From Erwinia_E haradaeae_B (lineage in GTDB: Bacteria; Pseudomonadota; Gammaproteobacteria; Enterobacterales; Enterobacteriaceae): 64,000 bases of DNA. Where the stretch lies: NCBI RefSeq assembly GCF_900698985.1, contig NZ_LR217730.1:558001-622000 (forward strand). The letters run 5' to 3'. The notes below the pieces were generated by a model that was given only the letters and a program-made list of their open reading frames with translations, was not told the origin of the DNA and did not search any database. Below, in pieces: positions 29,415 through 39,258 of the stretch (position 1 is its first letter; each line of letters begins with the position of its first letter). The translations under genes and the position numbers were made by a program.

Positions 29415-30383
29415 TTAATCCTCCTGTAAACAGCGGCTATACTGAGTAGATAATTTCATAAGAAATTGTACGTAGCTATCTTTACCTATAGATATTTCCG
29501 TGCCAAGAGGATCTAATGTACCAAAACGAACATTGGTTCCCCTAGAGATAGCTTGCACTATGGTTGGTTGGAACTGTGGTTCAGTAAAAACGCATTGTGA
29601 TTTTTTTGAAAGAAGTTGCATCTGTATGTAATGTAAACGCTGGGCACCTGGTTGAATTTCTGGGTTAATAGTGAAATAACCAGTAGGACTTAGATTATAA
29701 TACTTTTCAAAATAGGTGTAGGCATCATGAAAAACAAAATAGCCATGATCCTTTAATGGTGCAAGTTGTTGATTAATTGCTGTATTCATCGTTAAGATGG
29801 AAGCCTTAAAATACTGCAAATTTGCATTTAGTTGATCTTGATTTTCTGGCATGTACCCTAATAACGTAGAATGAATAGCAATCGCTATTTGAATAGCAAC
29901 ATCTGGTGACATCCAGAGATGCATGTTATATTTACTATGATAATGGTCATGTTCATGATTTGTGAATTGTATTTTATGCTTGACATTTAGTGATTTATCA
30001 ACATATCTGCATTCCTTACGTAATTTATCGCGCAGTAATAATGATTGCACTCCAGGCAATTTACTTATCTCAATAGTATTTTGTATTAGTAATTTTTCTA
30101 AAGGTTTTTTCATAAATGATTCCATATCAGGACCAACCCAAACTACTAAATCTGCCTCTCGAAGACGCTTCATATCTGATGGGCGTAGTGCATAGTGATG
30201 CACGGAGGCACCTTCTGGAAGAAGAATCTTTACTAGAGTAATACCGTCAGCAATAGATGCGGCAATAAAACCTATTGGTTTTATGGATGCAATAATAGTA
30301 GCTCTAGTTGAAAATGACAGAAATACTATAAATATGCTGAAAACTAGAATGAAAATTCTTCGTAAATTTTTCCACAAAATCAT
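29415..30383 (-). CDS. znuA: Zinc ABC transporter, periplasmic binding protein
   Basis: Captures Zn2+ in the periplasm and passes it to ZnuB. An N-terminal signal peptide (about 1-28, hydrophobic IFILVFSIFIVFLSF) precedes the cluster A-I binding-protein fold. Metal His residues of the family are visible in SVHHYALRPSD, MHLWMSPD and VFHDAYTYFEKYY. The His-rich loop found in E. coli ZnuA is cut to NHEHDHYHSKYNMH. 322 residues against about 310. It is divergent from znuCB across 64 bases, as in E. coli. Upstream Zur control is expected for this family, but only weak sequence support is seen. Confidence 0.94.
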   Translation of the reverse strand: MILWKNLRRIFILVFSIFIVFLSFSTRATIIASIKPIGFIAASIADGITLVKILLPEGASVHHYALRPSDMKRLREADLVVWVGPDMESFMKKPLEKLLIQNTIEISKLPGVQSLLLRDKLRKECRYVDKSLNVKHKIQFTNHEHDHYHSKYNMHLWMSPDVAIQIAIAIHSTLLGYMPENQDQLNANLQYFKASILTMNTAINQQLAPLKDHGYFVFHDAYTYFEKYYNLSPTGYFTINPEIQPGAQRLHYIQMQLLSKKSQCVFTEPQFQPTIVQAISRGTNVRFGTLDPLGTEISIGKDSYVQFLMKLSTQYSRCLQED

Positions 30384-30447
30384 GATTCATTCCATTTTAA
30401 TAGGCTATATATCATATGCCAATATGTAAAATATTATATCAATTACA
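30384..30447. promoter_or_regulatory. Divergent znuA/znuC promoter region
   Basis: The 64-base gap must drive both znuA and znuCB. In E. coli the Zur operator lies here. The stretch around 30419-30440 (minus-strand TTGATATAATATTTTACA) is only loosely like the E. coli site GTGATATTATAACATTTC; in such AT-rich DNA this is weak evidence. Confidence 0.35.
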
Positions 30448-31176
30448 ATGAATATATCTACCTTAATATCTATAAAACAACTTACAGTAAAACTTGGTCA
30501 ATGTTTAGTATTAACCAATGTCTCACTGAATCTAGAATCAGGACGTATATTAACGTTAGTAGGCCCCAATGGAGCTGGTAAATCAACATTAGTACGCGTA
30601 GTTCTTGGGTTAATTCGTCCTACTTTTGGTACTGTGTATCGCCTTGCAAAATTGTCTGTTGGTTATGTTCCTCAAAAAATGTTATTAGATGTTACACTGC
30701 CTTTAAGTGTGGGTCGATTTATGCGGCTGCGACCCAATGTTAAGTATATAGACATTGTACCTGCTTTAGAACGTGTTCAGGCAGAACACTTAATAGATTT
30801 TCCTCTACAGAAATTATCCGGAGGTGAAATGCAAAGAGTGTTATTAGCACGCGCATTGCTCAACCAACCAAAACTACTAGTTCTCGATGAACCGACTCAA
30901 GGTATCGATATTAATAGCCAAATTGCACTTTATGATCTGATCGATCAATTAAGATACGACCTTAATTGTGGTGTTTTAATGGTTTCACATGACCTACATT
31001 TTGTTATGGCTACAACTGATGAAGTTTTATGTTTGAATCGTCGTATCTGTTGTTCTGGCACTTCTGAATCGGTATCGCAACATCCAGAGTTTATCTCGAT
31101 GTTCGGTCCTATTCGGGCGAAAAAATTAGCTATTTACCGACACAAAAATCATAAGAATAATTATGATCTTTCATAA
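30448..31176 (+). CDS. znuC: Zinc ABC transporter, ATP-binding protein
   Basis: ATPase that powers the ZnuB channel. The 242-residue protein matches E. coli ZnuC (251). Walker A GPNGAGKST (about 40-48), Q-loop YVPQKM, ABC signature LSGGEMQRVLLARALL, Walker B LLVLDEPTQGID and the switch His in MVSHDLHFV are all there. The C-terminal His-rich tail of the E. coli protein is reduced to YRHKNHKNN. It starts at ATG 30448 without a clear ribosome site. znuB follows after 32 bases. Confidence 0.96.
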   Translation: MNISTLISIKQLTVKLGQCLVLTNVSLNLESGRILTLVGPNGAGKSTLVRVVLGLIRPTFGTVYRLAKLSVGYVPQKMLLDVTLPLSVGRFMRLRPNVKYIDIVPALERVQAEHLIDFPLQKLSGGEMQRVLLARALLNQPKLLVLDEPTQGIDINSQIALYDLIDQLRYDLNCGVLMVSHDLHFVMATTDEVLCLNRRICCSGTSESVSQHPEFISMFGPIRAKKLAIYRHKNHKNNYDLS

Positions 31177-31208
31177 TATAGCCTTATACGTAGGAGATTC
31201 ATCAGTTC

Positions 31209-31994
31209 ATGATTGAACTATTGTTCCCAAGCTGGTTGACGGGGATATTACTAGCATTAGTAGCTGGTCCATTGGGCTCATTTATTATCTGGCGACGGAT
31301 GTCCTATTTTGGTGATACTCTCGCGCATACCTCATTACTTGGGGTTGCACTGGGATTATTACTTAATATTAATCCCTGTTATACAGTAATCATTGTTACA
31401 TTATTTTTATCAGTAATATTAGTTTGGCTTGAGCGTTACCCTCATTTGGGACTTGACACTTTATTAGGTATTCTAGCACATAGCGCATTATCATTGGGAT
31501 TGATTTTGGTAAGTTTAATGTCCAATATTCGCATTGACTTAATGGCATATCTATTTGGTGATCTTCTATCGGTTATGTCTAGTGATCTATGGGTTATTTC
31601 AATTGGGGTCATACTTATTTTGTTTGTTATGATCTGGAATTGGCGAAAATTTCTTTCTTTAACAGTGCATCCAGAATTAGCGCAAGTTGATGGAATTAAT
31701 ATTCAGAGTACTAAAATGATTTTAATGATCATTACAGCACTGACGATTGGAATATCTATGAAGTTTGTTGGTGCATTGATTATCACTTCATTGTTAGTTA
31801 TGCCAGCAGCTATTGCACGTCGATTTGTGAAATCTCCAGAAGAAATGGCCATATTCGCTGTATTAATTGGTGTATTAGCAGTAACATCTGGGCTTATCTT
31901 CTCAGCATGTTATGATACTCCAGCAGGACCTTCTGTAGTGTTAGTGTTAACTTTTTTGTTTATTTTAAGTACTATTAAAAAATCAGGTATATAA
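31209..31994 (+). CDS. znuB: Zinc ABC transporter, membrane permease
   Basis: Inner-membrane channel of the zinc importer, 261 residues as in E. coli. Hydrophobic helices run through the whole protein. Family blocks seen include GPLGSFIIWRRMSYFGDTLAH, DTLLGILAHSALSLGLI, DLMAYLFGDLL and MKFVGALIITSLLVMPAA. An AGGAG lies 12 nt before ATG, a longer spacing than usual. It ends the znuCB pair; the ruvAB genes next to it in E. coli are not present here as recognisable genes. Confidence 0.96.
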   Translation: MIELLFPSWLTGILLALVAGPLGSFIIWRRMSYFGDTLAHTSLLGVALGLLLNINPCYTVIIVTLFLSVILVWLERYPHLGLDTLLGILAHSALSLGLILVSLMSNIRIDLMAYLFGDLLSVMSSDLWVISIGVILILFVMIWNWRKFLSLTVHPELAQVDGINIQSTKMILMIITALTIGISMKFVGALIITSLLVMPAAIARRFVKSPEEMAIFAVLIGVLAVTSGLIFSACYDTPAGPSVVLVLTFLFILSTIKKSGI

Positions 31995-34617
31995 AATGCT
32001 ATTACTAAAAGATCTATTATGTTAATAATATAATTTGAGTAGAAAGAAAACTCATCTTATGAAGCGCTTATGGAAGATTCATTCTACGTACCAAAGTATA
32101 ATCAGATAAAACTTAAAACTATATAATGATAATGATAGTGGTATTAAGGTAAATACACCTCACTTTATTATGATAATATTCCAAAATCTCTTTAGGAAAG
32201 TTAAGTATTTTATAGAACAGATTGATTATTTTTTGTGTATTAGTTTTCAAGAACATCAAAGAATTGATATTTTTTTGTATATCAATATAATATGATTAGT
32301 AAAGTTTTATCCTAATAAACTGAAACAGTTTTATCTATTTAGATAGATACAAAATACATATATAATTTATAGATAAGATCTAACGTAATTTTTTATCTAA
32401 GATGATATTTTTTATAAAATACTAAAGTATGTCTCACGCCAGAAGAATGATTCGATATCTTTAATAATATAATGAGAGACAATTATATTATTTATTTTAT
32501 TTATTGAGTTATACATAATAGTTTAGATTAGCTTCTAACTGTCATTTTATCTATCCCATCAAAAGAAATATATCCATTTTTAAATGATTATATATTTCTA
32601 TACTTTATAATATGTATATTTTTTATATATATGCACTAATTAGTTTTTGAATAAATTTTTTAAATAAATTTTACTAAATATGATTGTTAAAGTATTATTT
32701 ATTGCTATTAACTCTATGATTCATATAAGTGACAAACAATTAATCTAACTACTAAAAATTTCTAATAATCTTAGTATAAGTATACTATTTTTTATACTAA
32801 AAACATGGAATGATGTTTATATGAAGTTCTATTTTTTTAAAAAAAAATATAAAAATGATTTTTTTTACAATATTATAAGTCTTTTTCTAGGCAATCTAGT
32901 AAATAACTAGTATTGCATGATTATCTTTTATCTAGAATAAAATAGTATTACTTTATATGTAATCATTGAGCTATGTGTTTTTTTCATTTAATGAATGTTC
33001 AGTATCATTGCGGTAATGAGATTTCTACTCAGGGATCTGTTTATTAGATACTGAAGAAATTTCCTCAATGTACATTATTTTGTAAATTAAGTATAAAACT
33101 AGATTAATCACTCTAAGATATCAGTCTATATCCAGAAAAGATCTGCTATGTTGTTATATTCTAACAGCTAACGTTATTTTAATATCGAATATATAAGAAG
33201 GTTTAATACTGAAAGTATTATAACTATTAATTATACTTATAACATATATTGAAAAATTTATTGTAAATAATATTTTGCTCTAAAATTTTTAAAAATTTAT
33301 TTTTATACACGAACCTCTCGTTGCTCTTGGTCATCAAGAGGTTATAGCTTATCATATGACCTTTGAATGGCTAGTTTATATTTTTATGCTGCATGGATTA
33401 ATGTTGATATATATGGTCTGTTTGTAACAGAATTTTTAGTTGAGAAGCGATTACCTTCTAAGATCAACATTATGTGCATATCACAAGTCTTTATTGTTCA
33501 TGATCAAAATTTAAATAAATTTTTCTATTTATTAAAAATGTAGCATTTTGTCTACTAAAATTATATATAAATGCATCTCTGGTATAATAAACCAAAATAA
33601 TGAAAAAAAAACTTCTATAATTATATATTATTAATCTATAATAATAGAATTAAATGTCAGTATGCATTAACAATATTTTTCTATTTAATATAATTAAATT
33701 TAATTAAATAATTATCTTTAAAAGTAAAATACTGTTATTTTTCTATATCAAATAAGTAGAAATGTGTAGTACATTAATAACAAAAATATTGTAAAATATA
33801 GTGACATAAGGATTTGTGCATGATGCAATGACTAGATTAATTAAATAGTTTAGATATTATTAATATTGACCCTTGATAGAAAAAAATTACAATATTATTA
33901 TAATCATAACTATAAGATTTCATTTTAAATAATAAATCAGTAGTATACTTTATGAAAATATATGAATATAGTGTTTTAGTAGAATACTAAATATCCTAAT
34001 TTTTGCATTATTATATTTGTTTAATAATACAAGAGTATATAAATATAAATGTAGTCTGTTTTTGAAGAAATATTAATTGTAACTAATACACGAGCGCATA
34101 TTATTATTATAATAATATATATTTCTATGTAGATACATTGCTATGTAAATACATTGAATTGCTGAGGATACTGAATGCATATATTTCCAAAAATAATAAG
34201 AACCTTAAGCGTTTATCTAAAAACAGCGCTATAAGTATAACAGAACATACGCACACTATTCAGTGTATTCCATTTCTAACACTCCAATCCCATTATAATT
34301 ATTTTATGAATGCATAATATAGTTTAATGAATCACCACAACATGTCTCTTCATGACACTCCAAACGTTTATGTACTATAAAACTAAAATGCTCTATTTAA
34401 TAATAGCTCAAAACGATTGTTCTCATAATGTAGAGAAGTGGTTAACGAAATATATATTAGACCTTCTAAAAAACTCAACATAAGGAGAGTCTATATAGCA
34501 CTTAGACTACATATTTAACAGAAATCTCTAATTTTATTAGAATCAACTTAATGTATACGCAAATGAATTATATCATTACTGTAAGCAGGATATAACATAA
34601 TTATATGTGTTTAGAAA
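31995..34617. other. 2.6-kb gap between znuB and ftsI, the largest in the window
   Basis: mraZ, rsmH and ftsL normally precede ftsI and are absent. Most of the gap is plain AT-rich DNA. Less AT-biased DNA at about 33300-33545 holds two overlapping open frames on the + strand: 33293-33427 (44 codons, with EPLVALGHQEV) and 33367-33543 (58 codons, MASLYFYAAWINV...). They may be pieces of a decayed gene. A hairpin CTCTTG/CAAGAG at 33324-33340 competes with CCTCT/AGAGG. A two-copy tandem repeat is at 34125-34156. AAGGAGAG near 34482 is not followed by a usable start. Confidence 0.45.
34125..34156. repeat. Two-copy 16-bp tandem repeat
   Basis: CTATGTAGATACATTG followed directly by CTATGTAAATACATTG, one mismatch. 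It lies in empty DNA and is probably a replication-slippage product. Confidence 0.7.
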
Positions 34618-36396
34618 ATGATAGTTTTCAGTAAAGGCAAAGTGTACGGGATGAGAAGAGTAAAAAATATATACAATCAGAGATTAAAAAACAGAGGACC
34701 ACAGAGTAGTTTTTGTTACTGGCGTTTTACTTTGTTATGTAGTTTTATTTTTTTTGGAATGATTGGTTTACTCTTTCGTTTAGCTTGGTTGCAAGTGATC
34801 TTCCCTGAGAGATTAGTGCATGAAGGTGATATGCGCTCACTACGTGTACAAGTCATTCCGACGGCGCGTGGCATTATTACAGATCGCAAGGGTCGCCCTT
34901 TAGCAGTTAGTGTACCTGTTTATTCTATTTTAGCTGATTCTAAGGAACTGCATAAGCAGGGTGGCATTATTCTAGACGATCACTGGAAAGCATTAGCTAA
35001 TATATTATCAATTCCAATAAATAAGCTCATGGAACGGGTGAACGCTCGACCATCTAGTCAATTTATTTATCTGGCACGTCAGGTGGACCCAGAAATTAGT
35101 GAGTATATTAAACAACTAAAGTTGCCAGGTATATTTCTACGGAATGAATCTCGTCGCTATTATCCTGCTGGGAAAGTTACCTCACATCTAATTGGTATCA
35201 CTAATATTGATGGGGAAGGTATTGAGGGTATTGAGAAAAGCTTTAATAAATGGCTTACGGGACAACCTGGTTCTCGTATAGTCCGTCAAGACCGTCTTGG
35301 TCAGGTTATTGAAGACATTCCTTTAGTTGATCGTCAGGAATCTAATAACCTTACTTTAAGTATTGATGTACGTCTTCAAACGCAAGTGTATCATGAGCTC
35401 CATAAAGCGGTATCTTTTCATAGAGCTGAATCCGGTACAGCAGTTCTTCTAGATATTCATACAGGAGAGGTTCTAGCAATGGTGAATAGTCCATCCTATA
35501 ATCCAAACAACTTAGATGGAGCTAATCAAGGTGCGATGCGTAATCGTGCGATTACTGATATGTTTGAACCAGGGTCAACGGTAAAACCTATGGTAATTTT
35601 AAGCGCACTCCAGAGTAGAGTCGTCAATGAGAATAGTATATTAAACACCGAACCTTTACGAATTAATGGGCATGTAGTTCACGATGTAACATTGTATCAT
35701 GAACTAACGCTTACTGGAGTTCTACAAAAATCATCTAATGTTGGCGTTACTCGTCTAGCATTATCTATGCCATCGCATGTATTAGTCGATACTTACTCGA
35801 GTTTTGGGTTAGGAAAGACAACTAGCCTTGGTTTGATTGGGGAAAGTAGAGGGTTCTTTCCTCAAAAAAAACGTTGGTCTGATATAGAAAGGGCGGCATT
35901 TTCTTTTGGCTATGGCCTTATGGTAACGCCGTTACAATTAGCACGAGTCTATGCAACATTCGGTAGTTATGGTATTTATCGTCCATTATCCATTATGAAA
36001 GTTTCTACTCCAATAGAAGGGAAGAGAATCTTCCCTGCTCAAACAGTACGTACAGTACTGCATATGATGGAAAGCGTATCTCTCCCAGGTGGTTGTGGCG
36101 TTAAAGCTGCTGTTAAAGATTATCGCATTGCTATTAAAACAGGTACCGTGAAAAAAGTAGGTAAAAATGGCAAATTTATTAACCGATATATTGCTTACAC
36201 TGCTGGAATAGCACCTGCTAGTAAGCCTCGTTTTGCGCTAGTTGTTGTAGTTAATGATCCGCAATCTGGACAATATTATGGTGGGGCTGTTTCAGCTCCT
36301 GTTTTTAGTAGTATTATGACTGAAGTTCTCCATATTATGAAAATTAAACCTGATACATTATCTAGCTTTAGTTCACAAAAAACCCATAATCCATAA
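34618..36396 (+). CDS. ftsI: Peptidoglycan D,D-transpeptidase FtsI (PBP3)
   Basis: Septal transpeptidase anchored in the inner membrane, working with FtsW. A membrane helix lies at about residues 36-58, followed by the pedestal domain (GIITDRKGRPLAVSVPVYSI) and the transpeptidase domain. Active-site motifs are complete: EPGSTVKP (S-x-x-K, Ser at about 320), KSSNVG (S-x-N) and IKTGTVKK (K-T-G). 592 residues from ATG 34618; a second in-frame ATG at 34651 would give 581, against 588 in E. coli, and neither has a strong ribosome site. First gene of the dcw cluster here; murE follows after 16 bases. Confidence 0.96.
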   Translation: MIVFSKGKVYGMRRVKNIYNQRLKNRGPQSSFCYWRFTLLCSFIFFGMIGLLFRLAWLQVIFPERLVHEGDMRSLRVQVIPTARGIITDRKGRPLAVSVPVYSILADSKELHKQGGIILDDHWKALANILSIPINKLMERVNARPSSQFIYLARQVDPEISEYIKQLKLPGIFLRNESRRYYPAGKVTSHLIGITNIDGEGIEGIEKSFNKWLTGQPGSRIVRQDRLGQVIEDIPLVDRQESNNLTLSIDVRLQTQVYHELHKAVSFHRAESGTAVLLDIHTGEVLAMVNSPSYNPNNLDGANQGAMRNRAITDMFEPGSTVKPMVILSALQSRVVNENSILNTEPLRINGHVVHDVTLYHELTLTGVLQKSSNVGVTRLALSMPSHVLVDTYSSFGLGKTTSLGLIGESRGFFPQKKRWSDIERAAFSFGYGLMVTPLQLARVYATFGSYGIYRPLSIMKVSTPIEGKRIFPAQTVRTVLHMMESVSLPGGCGVKAAVKDYRIAIKTGTVKKVGKNGKFINRYIAYTAGIAPASKPRFALVVVVNDPQSGQYYGGAVSAPVFSSIMTEVLHIMKIKPDTLSSFSSQKTHNP

Positions 36397-36412
36397 AAAT
36401 GAGAAACGAAAA

Positions 36413-37891
36413 GTGCTATATCGCAATCTGAGAACCTTGCTAGAACCATGGGTATCTAATGCACCAAATTGTCTTTTGCGGGGGATTACTTTAGATAGTC
36501 GTAAAGTAATGTCAGGAGATCTTTTTGTTGCTATTAACGGGCATAAAATCGATGGACGTAATTTTATTGCACAAGCTATTTCTAAAGGCGCGGTAGCAGT
36601 TGTTGCTGAAGCTAAAGGTTATACTCAGCATGGAGAAATTCAATATTTTTGCAATATTCCAGTGACTTATATTGAAAACCTCACTCAGTCTCTTTCGAAG
36701 ATTGCAGGGTTTTTTTATCAGAATCCGGGTTTACAATTAAAGCTCATTGGTGTAACTGGTACTAATGGTAAAACTACTGTGACGCATCTATTAGCTCAAT
36801 GGGTTCAATTATTAGGTAGTGTGAGTGCTATCATGGGTACACTTGGCAATGGTTTATATGGGTGCTTAGCTCTAACAGATAATACAACTGATTCTGCAAT
36901 AGATATACAAAATACGTTGTTTACTTTAGTAAAGAAGGGTGTAAGTTTAGTAGGTATGGAGGTTTCCTCTCACGCTCTTGCTCAAGGTCGCGTAGCGGCT
37001 TTACCTTTTTCAGCGGCGGTGTTTACTAATCTCAGTCGTGATCATCTGGATTATCATCGCAACATGAATCATTATGAAAATAGCAAATGGCAGCTATTTT
37101 GTAAATATCAAATAAAAAAAATCATCATTAATGGTGATGATGAAGTAGGTCGAAAATGGTTGAAAAAACTACCAAACGCAGTCTACGTCAGTATGGATCA
37201 TACTAATCACTATAATCGGCAACAACAATGGTTGATAGCTAAAAAAGTTTCTTATAGCAATAATGGTACTAGTATAGGCTTTGCTTCTAGCTGGGGATCG
37301 GGATATATCGAGACTCATTTAATAGGTTCGTTTAATGTTAGTAACCTTTTGCTTTGTTTAGCAACCCTACTATCGTTACAATATCCCTTAGAGGTCTTAA
37401 CACGTACCGCAACACAGCTAAAACCTGTTACTGGTCGCATGGAGATGTTTCGGGTCACTCACAAACCCGAGGTAGTAATAGATTATGCTCACACCCCTTG
37501 TGCATTAGAGCAAGCATTAATAGAAACGCGCCGGTATTGTAAGGGTAAATTGTGGTGTATTTTTGGTTGTGGCGGTGATCGTGATTCAGGTAAGCGTCCT
37601 ATGATGGGCAAGCTTGCTGAACGTCTTTCTGATTTTTTAATTGTTACTAATGATAATCCTCGCAGTGAAGATCCTGTAGCTATTATCAGAGATATATTAA
37701 GTGGATTGGTCTATCCACAAACTGCTTATGTAATCATTAATCGAGTCCAAGCAATAACGTATGCAATAAAACAAGCAAAAATCAATGATGTTGTACTCAT
37801 TGCTGGTAAAGGTAGTGAAAATTATCAAATCTTCGAAAAAGACAATATAAACTACTCTGATAAAAATATAGTTTTAACTCTCTTAAGGTAG
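36413..37891 (+). CDS. murE: UDP-MurNAc-L-Ala-D-Glu:meso-diaminopimelate ligase
   Basis: Adds meso-DAP as the third residue of the peptidoglycan stem peptide. P-loop TGTNGKTT (about 117-124), TNLSRDHLDYH with the carbamylated-Lys region, and the DAP-recognition motif DNPRSEDP are present, so the wall is of DAP type. The start is GTG 36413; LYRNLRTLLEPWV lines up with E. coli MADRNLRDLLAPWV, and no in-frame ATG precedes it. 492 residues against 495. Near the C-terminus E. coli GKGHEDYQ reads GKGSENYQ: the usual His is Ser, while the Glu that contacts DAP is kept. murF starts 5 bases after the stop. Confidence 0.96.
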   Translation: MLYRNLRTLLEPWVSNAPNCLLRGITLDSRKVMSGDLFVAINGHKIDGRNFIAQAISKGAVAVVAEAKGYTQHGEIQYFCNIPVTYIENLTQSLSKIAGFFYQNPGLQLKLIGVTGTNGKTTVTHLLAQWVQLLGSVSAIMGTLGNGLYGCLALTDNTTDSAIDIQNTLFTLVKKGVSLVGMEVSSHALAQGRVAALPFSAAVFTNLSRDHLDYHRNMNHYENSKWQLFCKYQIKKIIINGDDEVGRKWLKKLPNAVYVSMDHTNHYNRQQQWLIAKKVSYSNNGTSIGFASSWGSGYIETHLIGSFNVSNLLLCLATLLSLQYPLEVLTRTATQLKPVTGRMEMFRVTHKPEVVIDYAHTPCALEQALIETRRYCKGKLWCIFGCGGDRDSGKRPMMGKLAERLSDFLIVTNDNPRSEDPVAIIRDILSGLVYPQTAYVIINRVQAITYAIKQAKINDVVLIAGKGSENYQIFEKDNINYSDKNIVLTLLR

Positions 37892-37896
37892 TTAAC

Positions 37897-39258
37897 ATGA
37901 TTCCTATAACTTTACAACAAGTAGCAGAAATTACTGGTGGGATTCTTTATGGGACTGATATAACTATATCTGATATTAGTACTGATACACGTCAATTGCG
38001 AACAGGGAGTTTTTTTATAGCCTTACAAGGGAAACATTATGATGCTCATGATTTCATTGCATTTGCTATAAATGCAGGATGTTCTGGCCTTTTGGTCAGT
38101 AAATATTCGCACTTTAAAACTCCATGCGTGGTAGTAAAGAATACGCGTATTGCGCTAGGTAAGTTAGCTGCATGGGTACGTCAACAATCTGATGCTAGAG
38201 TTGTGGCAATTACAGGATCTTCAGGAAAAACATCTGTTAAAGACATGACCACTACTATTTTACGTCACTGTGATCAAACATTATCTACTGTTGGCACTCT
38301 TAATAATGATATTGGAGTACCAATGACACTTCTAGGTCTACATGCAAAGCATCGGTATGTTGTTGTAGAGCTCGGCGCTAGTCATATAGGAGAGCTTGCT
38401 TATACTGTTCAGTTGGCTAAGCCAGAAAGCGTACTTATTAATAATCTCTCAGCGGCCCATCTAGAAGGTTTTGGTTCTTTATCTGGTTTAGCTAAAGCTA
38501 AAGGAGAGATTTTCAATCATTTACCAATACACGGTACTGCTATTATTAATAACGATAGTCATGATTTAGCGCATTGGGGGCATGTTCTTAAAGAAAGAGC
38601 TGTTTGGCGTTTTTCAATACATAAAAAAAGAACAAGTGATTTTTATGCATCTGATATTTCTTATAGTGCATCTGGTACTTTATTTAACTTACATTCTCCT
38701 CAAGGTTCTATAGAAATTTCTTTGCCATTGCATGGGGATCATCAAGTTGCTAATGCGCTTGCAGCTAGCGCATTAGCGCTCTCTATTGGCGCACCATTAC
38801 ATGCAATACCAAGGGGCTTACGTCACATAAAAGAAATACCAGGGCGTTTGTTTTCGATATATTTTACCAAAAATAAGTTACTAATAGATGATAGCTATAA
38901 CTCTAATATGGGCTCTATGATTGCTGCAATAAAAATCCTATCTGCAAGACCTGGTTATCGCGTTATGATCGTTGGTGATATGGCAGAAATGGGGAAATAT
39001 GCAATTAAATATCATTCTCAGATAGGTGATTTAATTTATAGTTCAGGCATTAATAAAGTATTAAGTACAGGATCATTAGGAATGCTTATCGCGCGCAAAA
39101 GCGCTATAGGTGAATACTTTAAAGAGCATACAGAATTAGGAAAAAGGGCGCATGAATTGTTAATGAAACATCAATATATTACTTTGTTAGTAAAAGGTTC
39201 GCGTAGTTCATGTATGGAAAAAATAGTAAATATTTTACAGGAGAAAGGTGTATGTTAG
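37897..39258 (+). CDS. murF: UDP-MurNAc-tripeptide:D-Ala-D-Ala ligase
   Basis: Adds D-Ala-D-Ala to complete the UDP-MurNAc pentapeptide. 453 residues against 452 in E. coli. P-loop TGSSGKTSVKD (about 108-118), NNDIGVPMTLL, ELGASHIGEL and DDSYNSNMGSM are all in place. A gap of 5 bases separates it from murE and its end overlaps the mraY start by 7 bases (ATGTTAG), so the three genes are translated as one operon. Confidence 0.96.
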   Translation: MIPITLQQVAEITGGILYGTDITISDISTDTRQLRTGSFFIALQGKHYDAHDFIAFAINAGCSGLLVSKYSHFKTPCVVVKNTRIALGKLAAWVRQQSDARVVAITGSSGKTSVKDMTTTILRHCDQTLSTVGTLNNDIGVPMTLLGLHAKHRYVVVELGASHIGELAYTVQLAKPESVLINNLSAAHLEGFGSLSGLAKAKGEIFNHLPIHGTAIINNDSHDLAHWGHVLKERAVWRFSIHKKRTSDFYASDISYSASGTLFNLHSPQGSIEISLPLHGDHQVANALAASALALSIGAPLHAIPRGLRHIKEIPGRLFSIYFTKNKLLIDDSYNSNMGSMIAAIKILSARPGYRVMIVGDMAEMGKYAIKYHSQIGDLIYSSGINKVLSTGSLGMLIARKSAIGEYFKEHTELGKRAHELLMKHQYITLLVKGSRSSCMEKIVNILQEKGVC

